From contig UQHB01000009.1 of NCBI GenBank assembly GCA_900540735.1, positions 1 through 64,000 on the forward strand: a stretch of 64,000 nt of DNA, in the 5' to 3' direction. The notes beneath the pieces were generated by a model. It was given only the letters and a program-made list of their open reading frames with translations, had not been told where the DNA came from and searched no databases. Positions 7,852 to 17,370 of this stretch are shown one piece after another. This stretch comes from an uncultured Megasphaera sp. (lineage in GTDB: Bacteria > Bacillota > Negativicutes > Veillonellales > Megasphaeraceae). Made by a program: the position numbers and the translations under genes. Each line of letters begins with the position of its first letter. Position 1 is the first letter of the stretch.

Positions 7852-9021
7852 TTAGCGGTACGATTCTTGGAAAATCTTTACGCTGTCTGCTTCGGTCAGG
7901 GTCATGCGATCGTTCGCAAAGAGGAAAGCCATTGCTTCTTTAGCATTCGTCGCCATTTTCGGAAATTCATCCAGCGAAATACCGTAATCCGACATTTTTA
8001 AATCGTCGACACCACAAGCTTTTTGTAAATCCGCCAAAGCCGTCAAGAATTCTTCCGGTTTCGTCGCTTGAGGGCGGCCCATATTCTGCGCCAGCGTGAC
8101 AAACCGTTCGTCGCAAACGTGCGCATCAATCATATGTTTAAAATACGCCAGGCTAATGATGATTAAGCCAGCTCCATGAGGGAGAGCCTGATGGTATGCA
8201 CTCAAGGCATGTTCCAGCGAATGTTCACTCATGTTGCCGCTCAAGCACATTTCGAGGCCGCCTAAGTAGTTGCCAAAAGCCATGCGTTCGCGCGCATCTT
8301 TATCATCGCCGTGATGAACAGCCGTCGCTAAGGACGAACTAATCTGGCGAATCGCTTCAAGAGCAATCATTTCACTCATAAGATTAGCCTTATTCGACAA
8401 ATACCCTTCGATGTTATGATAGAGTGCGTCAAACCCTTGGTACGCCGTGAATTTAGGCGGTACAGTCATCATCAAGTCCGGGTCAATAATGGCAAGAACT
8501 GGGAATAAATCAGGCCCTTTAATGGGAGTCTTTTCATTCGTTTCTTCATTCGTAATGACACCGCCAGCATCCGTTTCAGAACCAGTCCCAGCCGTCGTCG
8601 TAATGGCCACAATGGGGAGCGGTTTCACGGCAATAGGCTTGCCTTTCCCCGTGCCCTGAGTGATATAATTCCATAAATCACCGTCGTTCGTCGCCATGAC
8701 GGCAATCGCTTTAGCCGCATCCATGCAGCTGCCGCCGCCGAGCGCGACGAGGAAATCACAGCCTGCTTCCCGCGCAGCAGCAGCACCCTTCATGACTGTC
8801 GACTTCAAGGGATTTGCTTCAACGTGGTCAAATAAGACCGTTTCCACACCGGCTTGGTGCAACTGTTCTTCTGTACGCGCTAAGTAGCCGTTAGCCTTCG
8901 TCGATTTACCATTAGAAATAATCAGTAATGCTTTCTTCCCAGGAAGAGCCTGGGCATGGAGATTGTTCAACTGGCCTGCGCCAAATAATGCTTTTGTTGG
9001 AATACTAAACGTAAACGACAC
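7852..9021 (-). CDS. Iron-containing (group III) alcohol dehydrogenase
   Basis: A 389-aa NAD(P)-dependent dehydrogenase. The Rossmann half contains FLVALGGGSCMDAAKAIAV and the TTTAGTGSETD block. The C-terminal half holds metal-ligand histidines in SEHSLEHALSAY and LPHGAGL. The residues around GFDALYHNIEGYL replace the more usual GFDALxHAxE. The physiological substrate cannot be told: butanol, 1,3-propanediol and lactaldehyde enzymes share this fold. It is translationally coupled to a ferredoxin. Confidence 0.88.
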   Translation of the reverse strand: MSFTFSIPTKALFGAGQLNNLHAQALPGKKALLIISNGKSTKANGYLARTEEQLHQAGVETVLFDHVEANPLKSTVMKGAAAAREAGCDFLVALGGGSCMDAAKAIAVMATNDGDLWNYITQGTGKGKPIAVKPLPIVAITTTAGTGSETDAGGVITNEETNEKTPIKGPDLFPVLAIIDPDLMMTVPPKFTAYQGFDALYHNIEGYLSNKANLMSEMIALEAIRQISSSLATAVHHGDDKDARERMAFGNYLGGLEMCLSGNMSEHSLEHALSAYHQALPHGAGLIIISLAYFKHMIDAHVCDERFVTLAQNMGRPQATKPEEFLTALADLQKACGVDDLKMSDYGISLDEFPKMATNAKEAMAFLFANDRMTLTEADSVKIFQESYR

Positions 9022-9212
9022 TCTACATCATCCTCACTTTACCGAAAAAACGCAAAAAGTCCCGCATCCTGAAAGAGCGAGACATCTTTGTCTTAATATA
9101 TTATTCTGTTTCTTACTGTATCATATATTTTATAATCTATCAATGAGATTTTCTTTTTTTGTTCGTAAATCCAAGGGCTGTAAAGTTTTTTTACAAATTC
9201 GCCAATTTCATC

Positions 9213-9241
9213 TTGACAAAACCAGCCCTCATCCATATAAT
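9213..9241 (+). promoter_or_regulatory. Promoter of the tRNA-Thr gene
   Basis: A perfect TTGACA (9213-9218), 17-base spacer and TATAAT (9236-9241), 12 bases before the tRNA 5' end. Confidence 0.9.
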
Positions 9242-9253
9242 GTAAGAGTACTT

Positions 9254-9329
9254 GCCACTTTAGCTCAGCTGGTAGAGCATCTCATTCGTAATGAGAGGGT
9301 CGTTGGTTCAAATCCGATAAGTGGCTCCA
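9254..9329 (+). tRNA. tRNA-Thr, anticodon CGU
   Basis: A 76-base cloverleaf. The acceptor stem GCCACTT pairs with AAGTGGC at 9319-9325; the D-arm is GCTCAGCTGGTAGAGC; the anticodon stem TCTCA/TGAGA has the loop TTCGTAA; and the T-arm contains GGTTCAAATCC. CCA is encoded at 9327-9329. It is an isolated gene with its own consensus promoter and terminator. Confidence 0.97.
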
Positions 9330-9335
9330 AGTAAA

Positions 9336-9366
9336 ATAGCACCTAAGACTTAGGTGCTATTTTTTT
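9336..9366 (+). terminator. Terminator of tRNA-Thr
   Basis: A hairpin with 11-base arms (9336-9346 and 9350-9360), followed by six T residues. Confidence 0.85.
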
Positions 9367-9397
9367 ATACCTAAAATCAGATTACGAGTAAACTATC

Positions 9398-10612
9398 ATG
9401 ACATCTATTTCCTTACTTATCCTTACAGGCGGCAAAAGCTCCCGCATGGGGCAAGACAAAAGTTCTCTTCCTTGGCAAGACGGGACGTTTTTAACAGTAC
9501 TGCTTCACCGTAGTCTTCCCATTCCATTTACAAACATTATTATAGCGACGAATCAATCTCTTAATTTGATAACACTCCCCGGTGAACTGCATCTGTCAAC
9601 AGGGCAACCACTGCCGCAGTCTCTCCTTGGGGCAGTACAGCCACAAGATACGCCGTACACGTGGGTCACACCCACAGGGCGCAGTCTCCCCTTCTACGTA
9701 ACGGCTGACAGGCATTGCGATTGCGGCCCTTTAGGCGGTATCGAAGCCGGCATGGCCCAGTGTGTCTCGTCGTGGTATGCGGTTCTATCTGTAGACATGC
9801 CATATTACGATTTTGCTTTCTTTGCAGAGCAACTCCCGAGGCTTGCTCGCTACACAGGTTCAGAACGGCCCGTATTATTGCCTAAAATAGAGGATAATAC
9901 AGCCAGTAAAGGCGGTTTTCAGCCCTTAGCGGCTATGTATCCACGAGCAGTGTTGCCGCAAATTCAGCAGGCCTTCCACGACCAAGAATACAAAGTACGC
10001 CGTATGTTCCGCACGTATCCGACGATCATTGTCAACGAAACGGCACGGCAACGAGTCTACCAGAATGTAAATACGCCGCTCGAGTATAAAGACGCCCGTT
10101 TGGCAGACGTAATGAAGACACGGCGCGTACCGGTCTTCTCCATTACAGCCGACGCGTCGGGCACAGGTAAGACGACTGTTGCCGTCGCCTTGATCAAGCT
10201 CCTCATTGGCCAAGGCTATCGTGTAGGCTACATTAAGAGTACCCATCACCTTGTGACGGGTGAAGCAGAAGGTACGGATACAAATTTAGCGCGCAAAGCT
10301 GGCGCATCCATGATACGGCTCGTTACGCCTGCAGACATCCCAGCTAGTGAAAACAAGGAAGAGTATATTTTCCGTTTATCCCAGCGTTTTTCTGTCGATG
10401 TGGTCTTAGTCGAAAGCCGCCGTCACGGCCCATTTCCACGCATCAAGATTTGTCCCTTTGGGCCTGATGCTGAAGCCCTGGACTGCACGAGCTCCGTAAC
10501 AGCCGTGATTAGTCATAAGGGCAATCCTCTTAGCAAAACGGTGCATCAGTTTTCCCGTGATAATCTGGCCCCAGTCTTTGCGTACATTGCCCATTATTCG
10601 CCGCCAGTATAG
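9398..10612 (+). CDS. MobA-MobB fusion protein (molybdenum cofactor guanylyltransferase plus GTP-binding adaptor)
   Basis: A 404-aa two-domain protein. The N-terminal 230 residues or so are MobA-like: LTGGKSSRMGQDKS binds GTP, with DCGPLGGIEAGM and SVDMPYY downstream. MobA joins GMP to molybdopterin to make the guanine dinucleotide cofactor. From about residue 240 the protein is MobB-like, with a P-loop (ASGTGKTT, about residues 254-261) and KSTHH and DTNLARKAGA segments. It lies immediately upstream of the selenocysteine formate dehydrogenase and moeA, so it probably serves that enzyme's bis-MGD cofactor (Mo or W). Its ribosome site is weak. Confidence 0.9.
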   Translation: MTSISLLILTGGKSSRMGQDKSSLPWQDGTFLTVLLHRSLPIPFTNIIIATNQSLNLITLPGELHLSTGQPLPQSLLGAVQPQDTPYTWVTPTGRSLPFYVTADRHCDCGPLGGIEAGMAQCVSSWYAVLSVDMPYYDFAFFAEQLPRLARYTGSERPVLLPKIEDNTASKGGFQPLAAMYPRAVLPQIQQAFHDQEYKVRRMFRTYPTIIVNETARQRVYQNVNTPLEYKDARLADVMKTRRVPVFSITADASGTGKTTVAVALIKLLIGQGYRVGYIKSTHHLVTGEAEGTDTNLARKAGASMIRLVTPADIPASENKEEYIFRLSQRFSVDVVLVESRRHGPFPRIKICPFGPDAEALDCTSSVTAVISHKGNPLSKTVHQFSRDNLAPVFAYIAHYSPPV

Positions 10613-10654
10613 CCGTTATTCACTAGAAAGTATATTCATGCGTATCCTTTTATA

Positions 10655-10683
10655 TTGACTATGTTCCATAAGAATACTATCAT
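10655..10683 (+). promoter_or_regulatory. Candidate promoter of the formate dehydrogenase operon
   Basis: TTGACT (10655-10660), 17-base spacer, TATCAT (10678-10683), about 90 bases upstream of the fdhF start. Confidence 0.6.
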
Positions 10684-10770
10684 ATAGTTGTAATTAATAG
10701 TAAATTGGCTAGTATTCTACAAAAAGTACTCTATGCTTATGTATCATGCATTACGAAAGAGAGGAAGCGT

Positions 10771-12963
10771 ATGGAACAATTCAAAACAATTCGCACGATC
10801 TGTCCCTATTGCGGTACAGGCTGTGCCATTGAATGTACAGTAGACACGAAGGCGAACCGCATCATCGAAGCCAAAGGTGCAGCAGACGGCATTAACAACG
10901 AAGGCCGCCTCTGTCTCAAAGGCTTATACGGCTGGGATTATCTCAATGACCCCCAGATTTTGACACGTCGTATTCGCACGCCTATGATTCGCCGCCAAAA
11001 AGGGGCTCCCTTAGAAGAAGTATCGTGGGACGAAACTATCCGCTTTGCGACGGATAAATTAAAGGCTATTATGAAACAATATGGCCCGGATGCCGTTATG
11101 GGTGCCGGTTCCGCTCGTGGGCCTGGAAATGAAACGGCTTATTTAACACAGAAATTCATGCGCGCAGTCATTGGAACGAACAACATCGACCACTGCGCCC
11201 GTGTCTGACACGCTCCTTCAGTCGCCGGGCTCGGCGATTCAGTTGGCGAAGGTGCCATGTCTTTCAGTCTCCCTGAGCTGGAAGACGCAGAAGTTATTTT
11301 CAACATGGGCTACAACGGCCCAGTCTCTCACCCTCTCGTAGCACGCCGTATTGTGCGCGCTAAAAAGAAGGGTGCTAAAATTATTTGTGTCGATCCACGG
11401 CGGACAGAAACGGCACGTATTGCCGATATTTACTTGCCTATTAAGGGTGGCACGAACATGCTCTTCCTCGTTTCCATGGCGCACGTCATGATTACGGAAG
11501 ATTTGATTGACCATGAATTTATTGAAGCCCACACCGTGGGCTTTGCAGAATATGCTAAAGAAGTGGCTAAACCGGAACATTCCCCCGAAGCTGTCGCAGA
11601 CCAGACGCAGCTCAACCCGGAAGACGTGCGTAAAGCAGCTCGTCTCTTCGCGTCGTCGAAGCACACTATGACGCTCTGGGGTATGGGGGTAGCCCAATTC
11701 TCTCAAGGTGTTGAATGCGTCATTGCCTGCTCTAATCTCTGTCTCATGACTGGGAACTTCGGGCATTATGCAACCGGTGTCGGCCCTGTGCGCGGCCAAA
11801 ACAACGTCCAAGGCACATGCGATATGGGCGTTCTCCCAAATGAGTATCCAGGCTACCAGAAAGTGACTGACCCGGAAGTACGAAAGAAATTCGAACAAGC
11901 TTGGGGCGTGCCCCTCTCACCGCACAATGGCATTCCGTTGACGTGGGTGCCGGACCGGGTGCTCCGTGAAAAAGACCCGAAAAAGCAGATTCACGCGTAC
12001 TACATTATTGGTGAAGACCCGGCTCAGTCGGACCCGGATTTACAAGAAATCCGCGAAGCTTTGTCGAAAGTAGACCTCTTGATTTTACAAGATATTTTCT
12101 TCAATAAAACGAGTGAATATGCCGATATCCTCCTCCCGGCCACGGCTTGGGGTGAACACGAAGCCGTCTACTCGTCGTGCGACCGCCGCTTCCAGCGTGT
12201 CCACAAACTCATTGAACCGCAGCCAGGCTGTAAGACAGACTGGGAAATTATTTGCCTCTTAGCCAATGCCATGGGCTATCCCATGCATTACAATAATACT
12301 CAGGAAATTTGGGATGAAATGCGCCATTTAGCACCGAAATTCATTGGTGCGACCTATGAAAAACTAGAAATGGACCACGGCATTCAGTGGCCTTGTTACT
12401 CCGAAGACCCGTCCGATATTGGCACGAAGTTCCTTCATGAAGGAGCCCAATTTGCAACACCTGATAAGAAAGGCCATTTCTATTACTATCCGTACAAGCC
12501 GGTCCATGAAAAGGAAAGTCCTGAATATCCTTTGACCTTGGCTACAGTCCGCGAAGTCGGCCACTACTCCGTCCGCACGATGACGGGCAACTGCCGTCTC
12601 TTGCGCTCCCTCGAAGATGAACCAGGCCATATTACGATGAATCCGGAAGATTGCAAGGCCCTGGGCTTGACGAAAGGCGAATTAGTCCGCGTCGTTTCTA
12701 AGCGCGGCTCGACGATTACGCGCTGTCTCCCCACAGAACGGGTTGCCAAAGGGGCTACATACATGACTTATCAATGGTGGGTCGGTGCGTGTAACGAATT
12801 GACCAGTGCCAATCTCGACCCGAAGAGCAATACGCCGGAGTTAAAATACTGTGCATGCCGCGTTGAAAAAATCGATGACCAAGCTGCAGCAGAAGCACTG
12901 ATTCGCGACCAATACGCCTACATTCGGCAGCAAATGGGCATTACAGGAGGTACGCATGAATAA
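10771..12963 (+). CDS. fdhF: Selenocysteine-containing formate dehydrogenase, catalytic subunit (UGA at 11206-11208 read as Sec)
   Basis: A 730-aa molybdopterin oxidoreductase oxidising formate to CO2. TGA at codon 146 splits the frame, but both sides are one protein: NNIDHCARV is followed after TGA by HAPSVAGLGDSVG, matching the CARVU-H-PSVAG active site of E. coli FdhF (Sec140, His141). A hairpin 12 bases after the UGA fits a bacterial SECIS. Cysteines C11, C14, C18 and C48 bind the [4Fe-4S] cluster. There is no N-terminal [2Fe-2S]/diaphorase-type extension, so it resembles formate-hydrogen-lyase-type FDH. The start at 10771 has GAGAGGAAG upstream. It overlaps the Fe-S subunit by 8 bases. 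sel genes are not in the window, so Sec machinery elsewhere is assumed. Confidence 0.95.
11221..11238 (+). promoter_or_regulatory. Bacterial SECIS-like hairpin for selenocysteine insertion
   Basis: GTCGCCG (11221-11227) pairs with CGGCGAT (11232-11238), allowing one G-U pair, around the loop GGCT. The stem begins 12 bases after the UGA. E. coli fdhF places its SelB-binding hairpin with a GGUCU loop at nearly the same distance. It is also coding sequence (SVAGLGD), as expected for bacterial SECIS elements. Confidence 0.8.
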
Positions 12964-13702
12964 ATCCATCAAAGCAGACCCGAAACTCTGCATTGGCTGC
13001 CGCACGTGCATGATTGCCTGCGTCGTCAGCCACACGGGAAAACGGATTTTTGAAATCGACCCGAATAGTTACGATTTCAATCCCCGTATCCATATCGAAA
13101 AGACAAAGACCATGACGAAACCCGTCCAGTGTCATCATTGCCCAAAGCCCTTCTGTATGGCTGCGTGCCCCTTTGATGTCATTACTCTCGGCAAAGAGTC
13201 GGTCGACCTCGACGAAAGCCGCTGTACAGGCTGTGGCTTCTGTGCCGATGCCTGTCCCTTTGGGGCCATTACGATGGCCGAAATTTACCATCCTAACGAA
13301 AAGGTCGCAGCGAAAGCCATTCCGGCACCAGACATTGCTAAAGCTCGGGAATTAGAAGCGCAGCAACAGCAAGGGCAGACGCAGCAGAAACCGGCTGGAT
13401 TTTTCCACAATCTCCGCTCTCTCTTCGGCGGTCGTGGCCGTAAAGGACAAAACCAACCGCAACCAAAGCGGTGTGATGAAAAACCACTTCCCTTGCAGAA
13501 TGGAAAATTCTCCTTGCGGACGATTGCCTATAAATGCGACCTCTGTGCGCACACAGAAAAAGGACGGCCAGCCTGTGTCGATGCGTGCCCCACAGAAGCA
13601 CTGGCCCTCGTCGACCCGGCAGCAATTACAGCGAAAGCAAAAGCCGCCATGGCCGCCAAAGCGGCAGCAGCCAAGAAAGCAGCAGCCCAGCAGAAGGGAT
13701 AA
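12956..13702 (+). CDS. Four-cluster ferredoxin-type electron-transfer subunit of formate dehydrogenase (HydN/HycB-like)
   Basis: A 248-aa iron-sulfur protein with four cysteine groups: CIGCRTCMIAC near residues 12-22, CHHCPKPFCMAACP, CTGCGFCADACP, and CDLCAHTEKGRPACVDACP. It should carry electrons from the FDH active site. Two features are unusual. A Gln- and Arg/Gly-rich, probably disordered insert of about 60 residues separates the third and fourth groups. The protein also ends in an Ala/Lys-rich tail of about 25 residues. The ATG overlaps the end of fdhF by 8 bases, so the two are translationally coupled. Confidence 0.9.
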   Translation: MNKSIKADPKLCIGCRTCMIACVVSHTGKRIFEIDPNSYDFNPRIHIEKTKTMTKPVQCHHCPKPFCMAACPFDVITLGKESVDLDESRCTGCGFCADACPFGAITMAEIYHPNEKVAAKAIPAPDIAKARELEAQQQQGQTQQKPAGFFHNLRSLFGGRGRKGQNQPQPKRCDEKPLPLQNGKFSLRTIAYKCDLCAHTEKGRPACVDACPTEALALVDPAAITAKAKAAMAAKAAAAKKAAAQQKG

Positions 13703-13706
13703 AACG

Positions 13707-14936
13707 ATGAAGCAAGTCATTGTTACGCTAGCAGAAGCACAAACGCGCTGGCACGAAACGTTGCAACTCCATACGCTGCACACGGAATCAACTCCCTATA
13801 CAGAGGCCTTAGGCAGCATCACAGCTGCCCCTATTACAGCAGCTACGCCCTATCCGCCGTACCATAAATCGCCTTTTGACGGCTACGCCTTAGGCCGAGG
13901 CAGTACAGGTCAGACCTTTCGCGTCATCGCGACTATTGGTGCTGGCGAAATCTACGACAGCCCTGTCGCGCCAGACGAAGCAGTCCGTCTCATGACGGGC
14001 TGTGCGGTGCCGGACTATTGTGACACGGTCATCATGCAAGAGCAAGTCGAACGGCATGGCGAGACCATGACGGTGACCGTACCTATTACACACGGTGCCA
14101 ACATCGTCCCAGTCGGCGAAGAATGCCCGGCAGGCCAAGAGATTGCTCCAGCTGGTTCCGTCCTCACGAGTGGACTTCTAGCCGTTGCCGTCGGCCTTGG
14201 CACGTCGACCTTTACAGTCTATCCCAAAGTCCGCGTCTTACTCCTCACGTCAGGGCACGAAGTCATAGCCCCTGGCGAAGACTTGACGAAAGGGAAAATT
14301 TATAATTCCAACGGCATTTTTCTCCAGTCCTTGCTTACCAAAGAAGGAACGGCAACGGTCACACACTATCACGTCTCTGATGAAGCCAGTAAATTAGCCG
14401 CTGAAATCCAAACAGTAAAGGCTTTGGCTGCTACAGCCGACATGATTATCAGCACAGGTGGTGTATCGGTGGGCTTATTCGATACGATGCCCGTCATTTA
14501 CGAAGCCCTCGGCGCGACCATGCTCTACAACCGCATTTCTATGCGTCCTGGCTCGGCCTCTTACGGTGGCTATGTGCAACGTGCAGGAGGTCAAATCGTG
14601 CCGATTTTAGGTCTTTCAGGCAATCCGTCTGCCGCCTTTAACGCGTACCATCTCCTAGCAGTACCTGTCTTGCACCGTCTCAGTGGCCGCAAAGACACGG
14701 CCTATCCTGTCGTTAATTGCCGCATGATAGGCGGTGTACACAAGGAAAATCCTGTAGACCGCTTCATTCAAGGCCGTCTCATCTATGACCACGGCGAAGC
14801 AACATTTACACCGAATCACGTCATTACGTCCAGTGCCCTTCTTGGCTTAGCCCAAACGAACGGCCTCGCCATGATTCCCAAAGGCGCACAGCCCTGCCTT
14901 GCCGGTGACACCGTGCAGGTTCTGGCCTTACCCTAA
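13707..14936 (+). CDS. moeA: Molybdopterin molybdenumtransferase MoeA
   Basis: A 409-aa enzyme that inserts molybdate (or tungstate) into adenylylated molybdopterin. Domain III carries STGGVSVG, and HKSPFDGYAL near the N-terminus is the family's first block; PILGLSGNPSAAFN lies in the C-terminal half. The start at 13707 lies 4 bases after the Fe-S subunit with AAGGGAT just upstream; the frame is open further upstream inside the preceding gene but that part is not MoeA-like. It completes a mobAB-fdhF-fdhB-moeA cluster. Confidence 0.93.
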   Translation: MKQVIVTLAEAQTRWHETLQLHTLHTESTPYTEALGSITAAPITAATPYPPYHKSPFDGYALGRGSTGQTFRVIATIGAGEIYDSPVAPDEAVRLMTGCAVPDYCDTVIMQEQVERHGETMTVTVPITHGANIVPVGEECPAGQEIAPAGSVLTSGLLAVAVGLGTSTFTVYPKVRVLLLTSGHEVIAPGEDLTKGKIYNSNGIFLQSLLTKEGTATVTHYHVSDEASKLAAEIQTVKALAATADMIISTGGVSVGLFDTMPVIYEALGATMLYNRISMRPGSASYGGYVQRAGGQIVPILGLSGNPSAAFNAYHLLAVPVLHRLSGRKDTAYPVVNCRMIGGVHKENPVDRFIQGRLIYDHGEATFTPNHVITSSALLGLAQTNGLAMIPKGAQPCLAGDTVQVLALP

Positions 14937-15044
14937 GATACAGACAACAATAGCGCGTATTCCCTAGAGAGTACGCACTATTTGTATAGGTAAACGATTC
15001 ATTCAATGGTATAATAAAAGAAATACTTCTGAGGAGGAACCTCT

Positions 15045-16061
15045 ATGCCTACATTACGTCCGAAAATGGCCTTGCTCGACCCTACGCCGACACCGCTCCA
15101 GTACTTATCCAATTTATCACAAGAAACGTTCCGCGAAATCTACATCAAACGGGACGACCTAACCCCCTTAGGCGGTGGCGGTAATAAGTTACGTAAATTA
15201 GAATATCTCATGTACGACGCGCTCCAACACGGCACGACGACGATTATTACAGTTGGCGGCATCCAAACCAATCACGGCCGACTCACGGCTGCTGTCGCTG
15301 CGAAATACGGCCTGAAATGCATCATCGTCACGGTCGATGCCTATGACGGAGAATTAAGCGGTAATCTGCTCTTAGACAGCCTATTTGGTGCCCATGTAGT
15401 CGTCAAAACAGACGATGGCCGCGATACAGACACACAGCTCGCTGAAACAGTCGAAAAAATTATTGACACAGAAGTCGCAAAAGGGGAACAAGTCTACTTC
15501 ATCCCTATGGGCGGCAGCGACGTGACCGGTATGCTCGGCTATTACGACTGTGCCGCTGAATTAGACGTACAGGCCAAAGCCAACCATATCGACAGTGCCA
15601 CCGTCTACGTCACTGTCGGCAGTATGGGCACATACATGGGTCTCTATTGCGGCCTCAAAGCCATCCAATCAAAACTGAACCTCGTCGGCATTGCCGTCAT
15701 GCCGGTGGACGAAAAGAGATTGCACGACTATTTTAACGAAGCCAAAGAAACGTATGGCTTTACCTTTAACGACAGTGATATGCACATCGAAACGGGATAT
15801 ATTGGCGCAGGCTATAACGTCCCAGAACCGCGCGTCCGCAACGCCATCCGCACCATGGCCAGCCATGAAGGCATCCTCCTCGACCCGTGCTACACAGGAA
15901 AAATGTTTGCCGGAGTCCTGGAGATGATTCACGAAAAGAAAATCAAACTAGGCCGCCCCATTATCCTCATGCACACAGGCGGTATGCCCGGATTATATAC
16001 AAACTCCCATTTCCAAGCCTTTAATGAAGAAATGCAAGACCACATTACTGTTATCAAATAA
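15045..16061 (+). CDS. D-cysteine desulfhydrase / ACC deaminase family PLP enzyme
   Basis: A 338-aa fold-type II PLP enzyme. The cofactor lysine is in LGGGGNKLRKLEYL (K48). The VGGIQTNHGRLTAAVAAKYG block and the glycine-rich TVGSMGTYMGL loop follow. D-cysteine desulfhydrase makes pyruvate, sulfide and ammonia; ACC deaminase is the alternative in the same family, and the split between them cannot be made reliably by eye. It has its own GAGGAGGAAC ribosome site, lies 108 bases after moeA and is followed by a strong terminator. Confidence 0.8.
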   Translation: MPTLRPKMALLDPTPTPLQYLSNLSQETFREIYIKRDDLTPLGGGGNKLRKLEYLMYDALQHGTTTIITVGGIQTNHGRLTAAVAAKYGLKCIIVTVDAYDGELSGNLLLDSLFGAHVVVKTDDGRDTDTQLAETVEKIIDTEVAKGEQVYFIPMGGSDVTGMLGYYDCAAELDVQAKANHIDSATVYVTVGSMGTYMGLYCGLKAIQSKLNLVGIAVMPVDEKRLHDYFNEAKETYGFTFNDSDMHIETGYIGAGYNVPEPRVRNAIRTMASHEGILLDPCYTGKMFAGVLEMIHEKKIKLGRPIILMHTGGMPGLYTNSHFQAFNEEMQDHITVIK

Positions 16062-16096
16062 TCTTTTTTCTTCGCTCTCAGCAAGATACAAATGAT

Positions 16097-16166
16097 AAAG
16101 AGAGACCACTCCTTTTCTGGGCTGTTGTGTAGCTCCCAGCTTAAGAAAAGGGGTGGTCTCTCTTTT
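16097..16166. terminator. Bidirectional terminator between convergent genes
   Basis: Twenty-base arms with one G-U pair (16097-16116 and 16146-16165), with A-rich and T-rich flanks. It serves the desulfhydrase-like gene on the plus strand and the Old Yellow Enzyme gene on the minus strand. Confidence 0.85.
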
Positions 16167-16181
16167 GCCAGCTTGTATATT

Positions 16182-17180
16182 CTATTCCTTTATTTTCTGT
16201 GCCCATAGAGAATCTTGTAACAACTTCCGTCCTACGCCAATGAGGTCAGCCGCCCCTTCTTGGAGCAATGCTTCCGCTTCTGCCCCAGTAGTCACACCAC
16301 CGGTCAAGATAACTGGCACAGACACAGCCTCTTTGACCGCTTTCGACACATCTTTAAAATAGCCAGGATACTTCACCTTATCAGGACGAATATACCCAGC
16401 AATACCACCGGAAATATCCAGTAAATTCACACCATCCTGGACAAACTGTCGGCATGCGGCAACAGCATCGTCAATCGTCGCACCGCCAGGCAAATAATCA
16501 CACCCACCGAGGCGAATAGCCACCGGATAGTCAGCACCAACAGCATCGCGGACAGCAGCAATGACTTCGCGGTGAAAGCGAATCCGATTTTCTAAAGAAC
16601 CGCCATAGTCATCAGTCCGCTGATTCGTCAAGGGCGAATAAAACTGGTCTAACAAATAGCCATGAGCCGAATGGATTTCGACACCATCATAGCCAGCTTC
16701 CTGAGCACGACGGGCAGCAGCTGCATATTGCTGCACTAACGCTTTGATTTCGTCTACCGTCAAAGCCCGCGGCATGGGCAGATTGCCTTTCCAGTGATTG
16801 CCAATCATCAGTGAACTAGGCCCTACAGGAGTTGTGCCAATACTCTTGCAATCGGCAGCAGCACCGGCATGATTAATTTGGGCAAAAACCTTCGTCGCAC
16901 CTACATTATGAATAGCCTCAACCAATTTCGTCAAGCCCGGAATGACTGCATCCGTTGCGAGCGACAACTGGCACGGACTCGCCTTGCTAAGGGGTTCAAT
17001 AAAGGTGTGCTCCGTAATCATGAGGCCAATATAACCGCCACGAGCGCGCCGTTCGTAATGCTGAATGAGCGCATCTGTCACGAACCCTTCAGGCGTAGAC
17101 TTTTCCGTAGCCAGCGGCGGCATGACGAGGCGATTATGCACGCGCACTATCCCTATGGTAATTCCCGTTTGTAACATCAT
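16182..17180 (-). CDS. Old Yellow Enzyme family NADH:flavin oxidoreductase
   Basis: A 332-aa FMN TIM-barrel enzyme. VRVHNRLVMPPLAT at the N-terminus, EIHSAHGYLLDQFYSPLTN with the substrate-binding His, and GGSLENRIRFHREVI are family hallmarks. VILTGGV and DLIGVGRKLL near the C-terminus bind the FMN phosphate. It is the short single-domain form without the Fe-S/FAD extension of 2,4-dienoyl-CoA reductase. It would reduce activated C=C bonds; the substrate is unknown. Confidence 0.9.
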   Translation of the reverse strand: MMLQTGITIGIVRVHNRLVMPPLATEKSTPEGFVTDALIQHYERRARGGYIGLMITEHTFIEPLSKASPCQLSLATDAVIPGLTKLVEAIHNVGATKVFAQINHAGAAADCKSIGTTPVGPSSLMIGNHWKGNLPMPRALTVDEIKALVQQYAAAARRAQEAGYDGVEIHSAHGYLLDQFYSPLTNQRTDDYGGSLENRIRFHREVIAAVRDAVGADYPVAIRLGGCDYLPGGATIDDAVAACRQFVQDGVNLLDISGGIAGYIRPDKVKYPGYFKDVSKAVKEAVSVPVILTGGVTTGAEAEALLQEGAADLIGVGRKLLQDSLWAQKIKE

Positions 17181-17333
17181 CGTATCCCTCCTACGTCGTA
17201 ATTTATAATTGTATTGTACTATAAAACGAGTAGGACTATAACTAGTTTGCCAAAAGTAGATGAAAAAGTTTTATAGCCTCATGAAAATATAGTATCCCTA
17301 CTATAAATGTTACGTTACAAGAGAGAAAAAACG

Positions 17334-17362
17334 TTGACATCCCCATCTATATGCCGTATAAT
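17334..17362 (+). promoter_or_regulatory. Promoter of mntP
   Basis: A perfect TTGACA (17334-17339), 17-base spacer and TATAAT (17357-17362), leading directly into the riboswitch-like leader. Confidence 0.9.
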
Positions 17363-17370
17363 ACTGACAA

